The translations under genes were made by a program, and so were the position numbers. Shown here piece after piece: positions 21,248-33,629 of a stretch of 64,000 bases of DNA. The notes below the pieces were generated by a model. The model did not search any database and had not been told where the DNA came from. It saw only the letters and a program-made list of their open reading frames with translations. The DNA is from Linum tenue (taxonomy: Eukaryota > Streptophyta > Magnoliopsida > Malpighiales > Linaceae), in the NCBI GenBank assembly GCA_946122785.1, contig CAMGYJ010000005.1, positions 38,616,002-38,680,001 of the forward strand. The letters are read 5' to 3'. How positions within the stretch are numbered: position 1 is the first letter of the stretch; each line of letters starts with the position of its first letter.

Positions 21248-24200
21248 CTATTTGATGGTATCACCCATGGCGCAAGGCAGGCACGGAGGATTCGATGCTT
21301 GTTCTCGAGGTGTTATGAGTTCCAAGCAGTAGGTATGAAACTGGTGGTGACATGGCAGTACAGATACGGGTGGTGGATTTCTCGGCACAGTCATGGCGCC
21401 TTCCGGTGAGAATGGAAGATCCCTCTTGCATAGCAGACACTTGAATTCGCTTGGTGCTGGATCCCCTTCCGGACCTGCAATCACCACAGGCAACGACTCT
21501 CTTGTTACAACAACAACAAACTTCTCAATTACAGAAAGATAGATACGAGCCACCATTTTCAGGTGCTCTGGAAACACCAAGGGGGACTGGTTTGGCTTAA
21601 AATCTTCTGCTGCCAAAAGTTATAATCTAGTAAGCCGAAAATCTCAGACATGGATGTTAAATTTAAACTTCTAAAGGGGCAAATCTTCGGCATACCTTGC
21701 CACCTTATGTGCTCCATACTTCTAGTTGAGGGTAGAGTGCGCGACACAGTTGGACCTCGAGGCGGACGATTAGCAACGGTTGGCGCCCTAGCTGGTGGAT
21801 GCAAAGGAACAGCTGAAGCTTGAGATTGTAGTACATCTACTCTTGGAGCTTGCGGCGGACAATGTGCAACTGTTGGTGCTTGAAGTTGACGGTGTGCAAC
21901 TGTTGGTGCTTGATGTGAAGGAACAGCTGGAACTCGGGACTGAGGTAAAGCTTTTCTTGAAGCTTGAGGTGGATGTGCAGCAACAGTTGAAACTTGGGGT
22001 GGATGAAAGCCAGCAGTTGGAACTTGTGTTCGATGCAAGGCAGCAGCAGTTGAAGTTTGAGGTGGATACAACGGAGTTCCCAAATTGTATGACGTGCCGA
22101 ATGGGGCATTCCATCCAGGAGATGTTACTGAAGCAGTAGCACTGGATGGTGATGATTGAACCAAATTGCTAATCGATCTTTTTCTGCGTGCAGCTTGTGC
22201 AGTATCAGATCGAGATTCCAGCATGCTCCTTTTCCGAGATGGTCCAACAGAAACACTACCAGATGCAGCAGCAGGGGGAACATTAGATACAAGATTGGGA
22301 GGTGTACTTGAGATACCGGCTCTATAAGTTGTTGTAGGTGGACCTCTTGATGGCTGTACTGGAGCAATGGCTTGAGGCAAACCAAAATCACCTAACACAA
22401 ACAGTTATCACTATATCAGAATGCTTGTAACATATTATTTGTAGAATTCATGGATATACACTGAAATCATTATTTGATGACCAACACTAGTAGTTTCGCT
22501 ATGCATACACTCATATTGCATTGGAAACTTGAAAACTGTGTCTAAGCCTTAAAGGAGCTAGATAAATGGTTCAGGTTTCACCAAAAAAAGATAAATGGTT
22601 CAGGATATGAGTTAAAGTACTAAACATGAAAACATACTGTACATGACAGTTTGAGAAATTCTAGCCAACAGTAATAATAACATTTAAGTACTGTATCAAC
22701 TGGAAGAATGTTCCAGCTTAACTTGTTCCGTTTAATATACACAGGCCAGCACAGGTACTAACTGACAAAGCAATTTCACCAGGGCAACATATGACTTATT
22801 TAGCATTCATCAGCACAGTCACAAGCTTTGGGGAAAATCTAACATGGAGTTCTGAGGACACAAGAGTGATCACCTGTCAACTCCTGGCTATTGTTGATGC
22901 TTCTTGTAACTCCCATAGAAGGAGAGTTGAAATAAGACCCCGGTGAGAAGTCATTATGAGACCCTAAATAAGGATTCTTTGTTTGGTAGGAATCAGATTG
23001 CATGCCTCTGTGCATCAATGGATTTGAGTTTGACGACGGGAACCTAGCCAAACCAGACTGTTCATAATCACCAGGAAAACTAACCTGGTTACTGTTATGT
23101 AGTCCTGGAAGCTCAGCTAAAGATCCCCAAAAGCCATCGGTAGCGTAACTATCTTCTGATGCTGGTGCAGCTCTATTCCCTTGAAGTTCCAGATCCCAAT
23201 TGGATGGAATCTGATAAGCATGGGGCTCGAATACAAATGGTGCAAGGGTGTCAGCATCACTGTTTTGTGGTATTCTGGAAGAGAACCCCATGTTCTGTAG
23301 GTTGTTGGGAAATCCACGAAAGTTTTCAATTTGAAGCATTGCATTTTCAGCTGGTTGAGGAAATGCACTGAAATTCTGTAGTAGCCTTTGATTATCGATG
23401 TTCTGAGCTCTACGAGGGACTTCATTATGATGAGTGGATAATCCACTCTGAAATGCAACTCCACCCACGTTTGGTTGTGAACGGGTAAATATGTCCAGAT
23501 CATTCCCAAAGTTAGAAAAACTCATATCATACGAACTGAAGGCCCTTCTATCAGTGACAATCGCCCCAGTGCTGCCTACACTGGAAATGGCATCTCTAGG
23601 CCTATTCTCCATGTAAGATCCTGCTCCGAGTCCAAGAGTTGGAACATTTTCAGAATGCATCTCAGCCTGAACCGATTCATTAGCACGTATTCCAGGTATA
23701 GTCTTTGTGTCAATAGTTGAACCACCACTGACATCATGTACTAGCGAGCCTCGGTCCATGAAATGTGTTCCCGCCATAGTACTCCACCCAATTCTGGACT
23801 TCTCAGGATCAATGATCTGTGGAATAGCCATCATCTTGTCTTCTGGAATCATGGCATTCTCAAGATAAAGGTACCGATTGTGCCGATTCACATTCTCCTC
23901 AAAAAATGGGATACCTGAAACTAAAATGCATCAATCAACATGACACTAAACACGGAGATTGAGAGAAGATAATGCACTAAGAGACAATTCACCAGCTGTT
24001 GATGTGGCAGGCAGCGACCCCTCACGGAGATAATTTTGAGGCAACGTCATAGGCTTAACGTCTGTCTGGGAACACGGAGGCATACTGAACTCAGACTTTG
24101 GAGCCCCTTCAACATGATTTTGAGGCATTGACAGTGCATATGCGTCTGGGACATCAGGGAATAGAGACAACGTATTCCGGGCTCTACCAGTTAGACTGGC

Positions 24201-24299
24201 TGAATGATTTAGATCAATGGATTCAATTTCTTCATTCAGATCAGGAGCAGAAGTAGGAAACCACACTTCTTGTCCTTGATTCATTCTCCGGCTTGCCAT
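21248..24299 (-). CDS. RING-H2 finger protein, large disordered N-terminal region
   Basis: Four coding exons on the minus strand: 24299-23993, 23914-22874, 22391-21696 and 21609-21248 (2406 nt, 801 residues), all GT-AG. The start MASRRMNQGQEVWF follows a 5' intron; a non-coding first exon probably ends at 25037, at the donor G|GTGAGT. Residues 1-680 are Ser/Pro/Gln-rich and look disordered, with an SRKRSMLESRS...ARRKRS basic stretch (possible nuclear signal) and imperfect repeats such as HPPQVSTVAAHPPQAS and QAPTVAH. The C-terminus carries Cys739-x2-Cys742, Cys768-His-His-x2-His773-x2-Cys776 and Cys791-x2-Cys794, a RING-H2 pattern consistent with ubiquitin E3 activity. I do not recognise a named orthologue. 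The open frame also crosses a possible donor at 'gcaggtccgg', but in-frame coding supports no splice there. Confidence 0.87.
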
Positions 24300-25037
24300 T
24301 GCATGACTTGTTCTAAAATATATAAAAAAAAAGAGCACTGGATTAAGAGTGCATAACCAGAATTCAAGAAGGAGAAACACCCTGACCGGTATTGAATCTC
24401 TTTTACAGTCTAGAAATCATATTCTCATTTGTGAACAGAAGGCAAACCAGTAGCAAGAGAAACACCATTTCTACAACAGAAGAAGGATGAGGAAATCATA
24501 GAATGCGCATAACAATCTTCTCTCCGCTACAGAACCAGTGAGACAGGAACGAGTACTTAATCATACCAGCAGCAATAATTAGGAACCCTTGAAAACAAAT
24601 CAAAATCACGAGAAATGAAGCGGGGTTCAAAACCCCTCGTATCCAAGAAGCAAAGATGAAACTGATCATAACCACAGTCCCAGAGAGATACGCAGATAGC
24701 TGGAACGATCTTTCTCCATCCGTCTTCAAATGGGAAACCCCATCAACAGTCCAAAACCCAGAACCACCAAACAGTAAAAAACCCCAAAAACGGAAAAAGA
24801 AAAGGGGGAAAAAATCGCCGAAGAAGAGAGTTAAAAGAAGAGAATCGAGAAGGCTCCTAGCTAGCAACAGTGAACCAGAGAGATAAACCCCCGCGACAGG
24901 TTCCATTGTTACAGCAGAACGCAACCGATTAAGGAAATCAACAGCGAAGCACACATGTTCCAAATCGATGATCATCCATCAATCAGACTCATCGGAATTC
25001 CAGAGCAAGAATCGGAAATGAAAATACGAGACTCACC
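24300..25037 (-). other. 5' intron and non-coding exon boundary of the RING gene
   Basis: This 720-bp stretch separates the start-codon exon from a likely untranslated exon upstream of 25037 (donor G|GTGAGTCTC; acceptor near 24318 after a T-run ending TTTTAG). No other gene is seen. The promoter should lie near 25200-25350. Confidence 0.6.
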
Positions 25038-25689
25038 GGAGTCGGCGCCGGAGAGAAGGAGAGAGTGATCGGTTCCGAGGAGCAAGAGAAATGAGCAGAG
25101 CGCTGTTTTTGGCCTTTGGTGGGTGTGGGTGGTGGTGAGGGGGGGTTTGGCGCTTTGAAGTCTAGGGCTCTTTGTCTTTGGGAAGAGAAGAGGAGAGAGG
25201 TCTTTTTAAACGGTTCGGTTTTGGGGCCCAGTTGGCGTTCGCTTTTCCCTTCCACGTCGTCAACGTAGGGCCCACCGGGAAGGAAACCTCCTCTCTGGCT
25301 TCGCCGCTGACCTGGCCATGTGGCAACCGGACGGTTCTTCTTCTACTCTCAGACTCAGTCGAGGGCCTACGAGAGTGGCATTATTCCGTAATTACTAGTG
25401 AACTACGAGGGGAGGTTAAGGGACTGGAGATATTTGGTAAGTTCCCGCCCTCGCTTTGAGTTTGGAAATTCGGTGGATCATGGATATTTCTCTTTTTTAT
25501 CAGACTGGGCCAGGCCCAGCAAGCAGGCGGGCTTTAGCCCACTTTAGGAGTTGGATTCGACAGCCAGTGTCAGTGAGTGTAAAAAGGAAAAATAGAAAGG
25601 AAAGAATATATGAGTTTATGGGTAGAGTTAAAAAAGAGGATTTGGTTTTGGTGATAGTTAAATTGATGTATTGTTATAGATATGTAAGG

Positions 25690-26430
25690 TTAGAGCAACG
25701 GATGGGCCGCCCACGGACTAGCACAGTAAGGTTAGAGCACAACACGAGCATGGGTACGAAATATATGGTCTGGCCCGACACGAGCACGAATAATTTACGG
25801 GCCATGTCGGGCCTAAACTTCATGGGCACGAGCACGGGCACGAAACAATATGTTAGTGGTCCGTGTCAGGCCTAATATTTTTAGACCTTCTTGAGTATAA
25901 TAACGAACATGACACGAAAAGAATATTTATTTGATAGAAAATAAATATAAAAATAATTATAGGTTTAAATATTACAAAATACAAGTACAATAAAAATTAT
26001 TTACTGTTATTAGAAGTGATCATAAAGATATATACCTACTTACTACCATAAGTAAAAATGTACGAAGTATTAAACAAAGTCAAATCGCACTTGCCATACT
26101 TCCAATTTTATTTTCCCACTTATTTATTATATTTCTAAAACATTTTCGGTTAATACTTTCATTTTCTATTCAATTTGTTCCTTCTTTTTCATTCCCTCTT
26201 TCATTTTCTTCCTTCTCATTAAGCACACATATGAGCATGGCACGAACACGAATAGACTCAATACTATTCAAACCATACCCAGGCCCGGGACTAGCAAAAT
26301 TAACAAATGGACTAGCACGATACGACAGGAAAACTGATGGGCCGTGCCAAGCACGGCACGAAATAAATGGGCCTGAATCGTGTCCATGTCGCCCAAGCAT
26401 GGCCAGCGCCCATGTACATTTGTGTATCAA
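25690..26430. mobile_element. Second hAT-like family, longer copy
   Basis: GC-rich ends full of GGCCCGACACGAGCACG and CGTGCC words flank an AT-rich core. The left 390 bp is the reverse complement of 9640-9965. A direct repeat, taaggttagagca, occurs at the left edge (near 25686 and 25727). No transposase is encoded. Exact ends are not resolved. Confidence 0.6.
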
Positions 26431-27464
26431 ATTCAAAAAAAAAAGGGTAGGGGGAATATAGGCATTGTAACAATCTCACCTAAAAGATGAGATTTAATTA
26501 TTCCTTAAGTGAGTGATATCTTTTGTCACATCAACCAAACAATGGTTATATTGTTCGTATATCAAATTTAAAATAATATAAATGAGGAATAATAAACATT
26601 ATAATAATAAGAAGGGTTAATACAATATATTAGCCAAAATTATTAAACAACGGAAAATAATAGCCACAACTATTGAAATACAAATTATTAGCCACACGTT
26701 AACTTTCTGTTAACAATTCCGTCAGTAATGCTGACTCAAGTTTATGATACTGAGTTGACTCTCATGTGACAGTCACCATATCATATTTTCTAATTTTAAT
26801 ATTTAAAATAAATTTCTAAATAATTAAGAAGAAGAAAAATGTCGCTCCCTATTCTACTTCCTCTGCCCAGATTTTCCAGCTCTTTCATCCTCCTCCTCTG
26901 TGGCTCTGTCCACGCCACCGGCCAGACACGACTCTGCATCTACTCGTCAGCGCTGGATGGCCTCTCCCGCAATCGCCTGAATCAGATGGAAAAGAGGACG
27001 TCATATTGACTCTAATGCTATTCGAGCTCTCTCCTTCTTTCAAGCTCGGTTTCATGGCGACAAATCTTGCGATTCTCCTTAAAATCCTCCGACAGCGGGG
27101 TGTGTCAACACCCTTAGTTGGTCGCACTAGTGCACCACCATCTCATTCCCGTGCAGATCTCCAACACCTGTTCCACCGTCGCGGGGCACCTAATGGGATT
27201 GGGTTTCATGAAAATTTTTGGGAGAAGAGGCTCAACTGGGGCGAGCTTTAAAAATTCCCAATTTTTAAGTTAAGATGCTGCTCCAATTTTTACCAATGCT
27301 GGGATGTCTTTTCGTGGAAAAGGTCTTGACTCTCTATGGTCCTTGTTCTCACATTTTCTAGTTCTTCTACCACTTCTCTCTCCTCCTTGCCGCACCGCAA
27401 TCCTCCTTGTCGTCGAGTGCCGCCGCACAGCAAACTTCCTAGAAGACAAAGGAGGGATTTTTTT

Positions 27465-28622
27465 CCAGAAATAGCACTGTTTTTTTTTCTTTCAAAAATA
27501 GCACCCAACCCCAAAAAATTCCAAAAATAGCACAATTTTCCATAAACTGCCACCCCACCTAGTGGTTTACACGAAAACCGCAGGGTGAGGCGCGGTTTTC
27601 ATTGAAAACCGCACAATTAGGGGACGGTTTTCATGATCGCATGGGTTCAAACCGGTTTGGTCCAAAACCGGTGCCCCACCCAACGGTTTTGGTCCTCTCT
27701 TTTTTTTTCCGAATATTCCTAACCTAGGTGGAAACTTCAAACGAATGTATCTTTGTGCCCGGGTATCCGATCGTAGCGAATTTTTTTTTATTTTGCATAA
27801 CTTTTCGAGATATTGCAAGCTGCAAACAACCATAAACACTTTGGTCTCGCCTTCGTCTCGGAAAATGTCGTTTGCTATCCCGAACGAGCCTTTTTCGATT
27901 TCATCAAACTTTGTGCGGCCATAATTTTGTGCTCCAAAATCCGAACGTAATGAATTTTTTTTATTCCGCATAACTTAGGACTACAACTTTTTATCATAGA
28001 CATAATTTCAGAATGTACAAGGATTTGCGAAAAGGGAAGGTAAAGTTATTCCCAAAACCCTGTGTATCCAAAAATAATTCATGTGTTGAAAATCCATTCC
28101 TAGTAAAAATTGTAGTCCTTAAAAAGTTATGCGAAATGGAAAAAAATTCATGATGTTCGAATTTTGGAAAACAAAGTTATGGTTGTTCAAGGTTATTGCG
28201 GATTTTTAGCGTTCAAGGACTAAAACTTTGTCAATATGTAATTGTTTCAATAGAAGAGTTGTAGTTTGGTGGTGTAGATGTTGTGATAAATTTAGTAAAC
28301 TATTTATTATCTTGGTTCGAACCCCCACTCCCACAACATGCTGTTTTTTTAAATCTCTACTAAATAAAAAAATTTAATATGGGATGATGGTGTTTCAAAC
28401 ATAGGACCTCCTTCACACAATAAACAACTAAACCAATTGTGCCAACACAACTAATGTCATTTTTTCGGAAAAAAATATTATTACAAACCGCCGGGTAGGG
28501 GTGCGGTTTGTAAGCAAACCACCCCGGCCCCATGCGGTTAGCAAAACCGCCCCTTACCCGTGCGGTTTTCATTGAAAACCGTGTCTCACCATGCGATTTT
28601 TGAAAAAAGGGTGATATTTTTT
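27465..28622. repeat. AAACCG-rich repeat element nested in the MULE
   Basis: The word GCGGTTTTCATTGAAAACCG occurs near both ends (about 27588 and 28560). The outer 40 bp form an imperfect inverted repeat (aaatagcac...caaaaatagcac at left against its complement at right). The AT-rich centre has no domain. This type of AAACCGCC-rich sequence is dispersed in plant genomes next to transposons. Class is uncertain. Confidence 0.5.
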
Positions 28623-28846
28623 ATGATTATTGTGTGATGGATGTTGTGATGATTAATTATTGTGGATTGTGATGACTTGTGACTTGTGGTGGATTGTCAT
28701 GCTTTGTGTGAATTTCGTCGATGCTTGTGACTTGTGAGTTGATGACGATTTTCAATTCAAACTAATTATGTAAAGAATGTGTTAGAATTCCTTAAAATTT
28801 CTTTGAATTGAGTTTCAATTTCTCAATTTGTGTAATTATTTCTGTA

Positions 28847-29626
28847 GGGCGAGACCTCCGGCTCCTCGTGGTTGACATGACGGACGAAATGCCCCTACTG
28901 TTGAGACTGCTCCTTGTGGTGGGAGACCTCCGAATCCTCGAGGTCGTGGTGGTGCGGGTGCTACAGCCCCTCCTGCTCAGACCCGGGGTCGTGGTGGGCG
29001 TTTAGGAAGTCGGCATGTTGAAGCTGTTGAACCGTCTTCATCAACTCCATCGAATCCCGCCCCTGTCAATAGTGAAAGTATACATGCTGAGACTCCAACT
29101 GTAGACACGGGTGCTCCGACTTCAGCTAAAGTTAAAGGCGACAACTTCGACATAGAGAAATGGCTGCAGACGGAGGGTAAGGCTGAGTGCTGGAAGGATT
29201 TTAAGAAGGTGGTGGTTGACAAGTATCCAATGGGAGAGTGCAAGCATTGTCATACTCAAATCAAAGCTCATCCTTCCAAGAACGGGACTTCTACAATGAA
29301 TAGCCATCGACATTCATGTTTGCCTGAGGTGGCAGCATCAAGCAATCAGACTGTTTTGAACTTGCAGACACCGAATGGTAGTTCCAGTCAAGTAAGTCTT
29401 TTATGGAAGTTTGATCAAGCAAAAGCTAGATATGCCTTGATGATCATTGTGGATGAGTTGTCATTTCACTTTGTGGAGAGGGAAGGGTTTAAGCAGTTCA
29501 TTCTAGTTGTTCAGCCACTATTTAAGATACATAGGAGGAAAGCTATAAGAGATGATTGCTATCATATCTTCTTGGAGAAAAGTGCATTTGATCGCTATCA
29601 TATCTTCTTGGAGATTAGGGATGACA
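28847..29626 (+). pseudogene. hAT transposase N-terminal fragment (BED zinc finger)
   Basis: After a splice acceptor (tctgtag) an open frame gives an RGRGG-rich stretch, then KCWKDF-type BED sequence (CWKDFKKVV, ECKHCHTQI, HSC) and the start of the catalytic region (YALMIIVDELSFHFVEREGF, FKIHRRKAIRDD). This is the N-terminal part of RICESLEEPER/Ac-like hAT transposases. It is cut off at 29616 by insertion of a non-autonomous hAT, and the sequence beyond (30301 on) does not continue the transposase for more than a few codons. Confidence 0.8.
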
Positions 29627-30300
29627 ACAAAACCCGAACCCACGAGTACCCACCCGACCCAACCCGGTCAACGCGGGTAAAACCCATGTTTGGGTTTAAA
29701 CTCGTTCACTGTTCACCGGGTTGGGTTTGGTTTTAGGTAAACCCGCCCCATGAGTACCCGCTCACACCCATATAATTAATTTTCTCGGTATATTTAATAT
29801 TCTAAACAACTAATCTTATTTATATTTGGAGAGACATATCTAAATTTTTTCTTTCTAATTGTGTAGAATGAACTTGATGTTATGGAGTGGAGAGTGAAGA
29901 AACTTAATTGACAAGGAGGAAGAAGTTTTTAATTAATCGCGTTATTTGTGGATAATTTGTGATTTGCTTCAATTTTCTTGAGTTTTCTAGATTTGTGTTG
30001 AACCATTTGTATAGTTAATTTGTGATTTGCTAAAATTTTCTAGAATGGTGTTTTATATATGGATAATTTGTATTGGGAGATTGATATTCAACTTTAATTT
30101 TGATAGGAACTTGTTATTGTAAATTTTTTACGACAAAAACCCGTGGGTACCCATGAACCCGCGGATACCCATCGGGTTGGGTTGGGTTTGAGTTTTTCAA
30201 ACCCAATGGGTTTTACCCTGGGTTTTTTTCACTGATAAACCCATGGGTTTGAGTTTGGGTTTGGCAAAACCCGACCCAACCCGACCCATTGCCATCCCTA
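29616..30300. mobile_element. Non-autonomous hAT element, copy 2 (685 bp)
   Basis: The termini are TAGGGATGACAA and TTGCCATCCCTA, with a perfect 8-bp duplication TTGGAGAT at 29608-29615 and 30301-30308. Its interior is the reverse complement of copy 1 at 2895-5206. It contains the uninterrupted 'acaaattaacta' site into which the Pack-MULE inserted in copy 1. Confidence 0.95.
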
Positions 30301-30385
30301 TTGGAGATGCAATCTTATTGTAAAATGGACTTTGAAGTTTTAAAAGTTTGAGGTCAACTCAAATTCTCGGCAAGCTTGGCCTAGG

Positions 30386-31223
30386 GCAGAGGGATATCCC
30401 ATTTACCCTCTAAAGAAAAAGGCGATGCCAGGGAGACCAAAACAGAAGAGGAGAGAGGAAGCAGGTGAGTTGGAGACAAGGTTGCATAAGGGTGGAAGGT
30501 CTTCTAGTATAGGAATGTAAAAAAAAGGAGTGTTGCTGCATTGCTTAAACTGCCATTCTACAGGTCACAATGAGAGAAAATGCCCCAATCCTCCTACTGG
30601 AAAATCAAATTGTGGCAGAGGAAGAGGGCAGGCTGGAGGGAGAGGAATCAAGCTGGAGGGAGAGGGCAGCAGGCTGGAGGGAGGAGGGCAGCATGCCAGA
30701 GGGAGAGGGCAGCAGGATGGAGGTAATTAATCTCAAGAAAACCTTACCGAACCAGAGGGCAACACGATGGTCCATCAGCTCGACCAAAGGTATGGAAGCA
30801 GTTGATGTTTTAGTTTGAACATTGTGTAATTATTGTGTCTGATGTTTGTTTCATGTGGTATCCTTAGAGGGTCATGCACTGCTCTCACTGTCGGTCAACA
30901 TCCCATAATGCTAGAAGTTGTACAGATAAGAGACAAAAACCTGTATGTTTCTCTTTATCCATTGAAGCATTCGTTACTTGTGATGGAGTACACAATCTGA
31001 CTTTGGCCTTGTTTTCTTGATATAGACATTAGGAGTTGGGAACCTGCGCAGGAATTTGGTTGTTGATGGAGAACTTAGGGCTGCTCTAGGGCCTGATTCT
31101 ATATATGAAAATGTTGGAGCTGGTACTTCTGCCGAGGGACTTGGAACCCAACTAACTCAGGTTGATACAAATGGAGCTCCCTCAACTCAACCGGAGTCTC
31201 AACCACAAGAAGACGCAAATTGA
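30386..31223 (+). pseudogene. MURA-type transposase C-terminal remnant
   Basis: The reading begins with YPIYPLKKKAMPGRPKQKRR, the conserved linker after the SWIM finger in plant MULE transposases. It continues, with a stop near 30518, into a CCHC knuckle (CLNCHSTGHNERKC at about 30540). A second knuckle exon follows (CSHCRSTSHNARSC, near 30880), and the last exon ends TGA at 31221-31223. The catalytic DDE and SWIM domains are absent, so the gene is dead. Confidence 0.78.
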
Positions 31224-31725
31224 AGACTTGTATGTGGAATGTGTCTTTGTGGTTACTTTAGATTTTGTCTATAGAACAGTATGTTAATAGGGTGGAGGAT
31301 TCAAATTGAGCTTGTAAGGTGATGTCAGTTTGGTTCACCATATTTTACATTTTGTACAAACTCAATTGAACTTATCCCAAACACTACGAAATTATCTAAC
31401 GTTGTGGAGCAATGTCAATTGAGCTTGTAAATTGATTCCCTTTGGTTCACCATATTTTGCATTTTGTAAAGGCCCGATTCAGTTTGTCCCAAACAGTACA
31501 GATGTAACTCAACATTTTGTACAAGCTTCTTTTGAAATAATTTAGTTTTCATACAAGGTATCTACATGACTTGTTCTGGTAATTGCATTGACCCACAAAT
31601 TGACAATTGCAGTGTTTTGTAGCAAGGAGTTGAAGTTTTACTTGTTTTTTACACAACCATACACTGCTAAAACTCAACCGGAATAGAACATTACATAACT
31701 ATTTTCCTACATATTACTACACCTC

Positions 31726-32322
31726 TTAAACTCCCTGAAATCTACAGAATGCAACATAAACTACGACACCAATTATTATGAACATCAGCCTTGTTATCTT
31801 GGTGTCAAGGTTAGAGACAATGTTGCTCATTCTGCCAAGCTCGGAAACCATATTTGCATGACCTTCTCTAGTTCTATTCAACTCTTCTAACAACTTGTTG
31901 TTGCTTGCTTCCACTTCCATAAGTTTCGCCTTCAAACCAACTTTCTCATGGCCATGTTCAGACCACACTGATCCATTCCTTCTCATATACTTGTCCACCC
32001 ATAAAAAGAACCGGCAATCATCGGTCTACAAATGGAAAGAAAGCTATTACTAAGATGAATATCATAGGTAAACAAACAACCCAATGTCACAAACAAATAC
32101 AATTATTTTCCAATTTGGATAGCAGTAGAACCGCCATCCTGGATTCCTACTAGTACCAGACTTGTTCACGATGCAGGGTTTGTTACAATCGCATAGAGGC
32201 CCCACAATGTCATTTGTGTTTGCCGAACCAGAAGATCCCTCCAATGCAGACATCATTCTTCTTACTAACAACAAACATCCCATTCGTGTATCAAACTCTG
32301 GTTTTAGCACAACCCTTTCCAA
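31726..32322 (-). CDS. GRF-type zinc finger, coiled-coil, membrane-anchored protein (MULE-associated)
   Basis: The minus-strand ATG at 32322 opens a frame containing CDCNKPCIVN and RNPGWRFYCYPNW. A second exon from about 32027 gives TDDCRFFLWVDKYM. Together these form a GRF zinc-ribbon (C-x-C, R-x-F-Y-x-C, C-x-F-F-x-W). A Lys/Glu/Leu coiled coil follows, then a C-terminal hydrophobic segment (LMFIIIGVVVYVAF). The family resembles small GRF proteins such as Arabidopsis At4g04775. A clean donor after the first exon is not obvious, so it may be decayed. It faces the transposase remnant tail to tail inside the same TIRs. Confidence 0.65.
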
Positions 32323-33074
32323 AAGACACTCGTCTACAACCTAATTCGAATAGTTGACAATGTAAAGAGGCAGAGTTAATAGAAGAACTTACCTTCGCGA
32401 ATTGAAGACAAAAGGTTCGTCAATCTAACCAATCTTCTTCGCTTACCAGGAGACAAACGTGTTGTTGGCGAGACAGGGGGAAGAAGGGGCGAATCGCAGC
32501 AGAAGGTTGAAGTATACTGAAGGGAAGCGACGATGCCGATGATGGGAACCATGGCAACGATGACGACGGTGGCGACGACCTTCCCTCACTTCGTCCCGTC
32601 GCTGCTCCTTTACCCAACCATAGGTTTTATTTCAGTTGATATAGGGTGAAATTGGAAAGGGGTTAAAAATTAATTAATTAATTTAAATCAATCCGACGTG
32701 GAATCCTACCTGGCGCTGACGCAGCAAGTTCCGTTACAAATTAACTCACGGTAACGGGCTTCTAGCCATCAGATTACGCGGAACAGTAATTGTGGCTAAT
32801 AATTTGTATATTGATAGTTGTGGCTATAATTCCCCGAAACTTCATAGTTGTGGCTAATATATAGTTTTTACCCTCTTAAGAATCTACTTTCATATTCTCT
32901 AAGACCCATTTTTAAGGATTATCACGCTTTACATTCTCTACCATTCGGACATTGTCATCCTGTAAATGTGATTAAGTCTTGCCCAGATCTTTTTATTTGT
33001 GATGCACCATAAAAAATTTGAAATTAGTGAAAATGATAAATGATATTTTTATAAGAAATGAAATGAAATGTGGC

Positions 33075-33285
33075 TAGGGATAGCAATCAAACCCATGAAT
33101 GCGGGTACCCGACCGCCTCCGACCCAGTCAATGCAGAGAATCCTTGCATTGTATGGGACAACTGGGCAAGTATGGGTAAAACCCGCAAAACGTTTGATGG
33201 GTATGGGGCGGGTATGGTTTTAGCCTCCCTCGCCTCATACCCATACTCATACCCGCCCCACCGAGAGCATTTCTTCACATATTAA
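33075..33285. mobile_element. Partial member of the TAGGGATGGCAA hAT family
   Basis: It starts TAGGGATAGCAATCAAACCC and contains GGGTACCCG, GGGTAAAACCCGC and CCCATAC words as in copies 1 and 2. The far end is not identified. The short open frames on both strands are compositional. Confidence 0.5.
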
Positions 33286-33629
33286 AACTACATGGATCAA
33301 TTTGTAAACTATCAATGATAGTGAGAGTAACTCCAGAAAATAAATAGTATAAATGCAATTGAGTGGCCACCCAAATCAAAACATAATTCCTTTTCCTCAA
33401 GTCTCCATTCACTATTTCACTTTTCCCCCCTTGTGTTAACAAAATTATGTTAGTTAGTTGTTACTTAATAGACGCATCAGAGTAAGATAATATTGATTTG
33501 GATTATATTGTACTCTATCTTGTAGATTAATTATTATTTTAGGATCATATATTTTGAACTGTATTAAAAATGATTATCTCTTTGTCGATTTCATGATATA
33601 GTAATTGCGTTTAATATTATAATTAAAAA
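33286..33629. other. AT-rich spacer
   Basis: No gene, RNA or clear repeat is supported. Confidence 0.5.

Larger units (their letters stand above)
26614..32873. mobile_element. 6.3-kb MULE with transposase remnant and GRF-type gene
   Basis: The ends are GGGTTAATAC at left and an inverted counterpart ending TTTTTACCC at right. Flanks taataagaa (26605-26613) and tcttaagaa (32874-32882) match at seven of nine positions. The TIRs carry iterated 'tagccacaact' words and the AACGGAA/CCGTTA core. Inside are a truncated MURA-type transposase end (plus strand, 30386-31223) and a convergent zf-GRF gene (minus strand, 31726-32322), which resembles the two-gene layout of autonomous Mutator elements. The left half was overwritten by an AAACCG-rich repeat, a hAT transposase fragment and a non-autonomous hAT. 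Confidence 0.82.

Noticed and set aside
21788..22139. Open frames on both strands over the RING gene's third exon
   Set aside because: They are shadows of the Pro/Gln-rich coding repeats; splice junctions and the RING fix the true frame.
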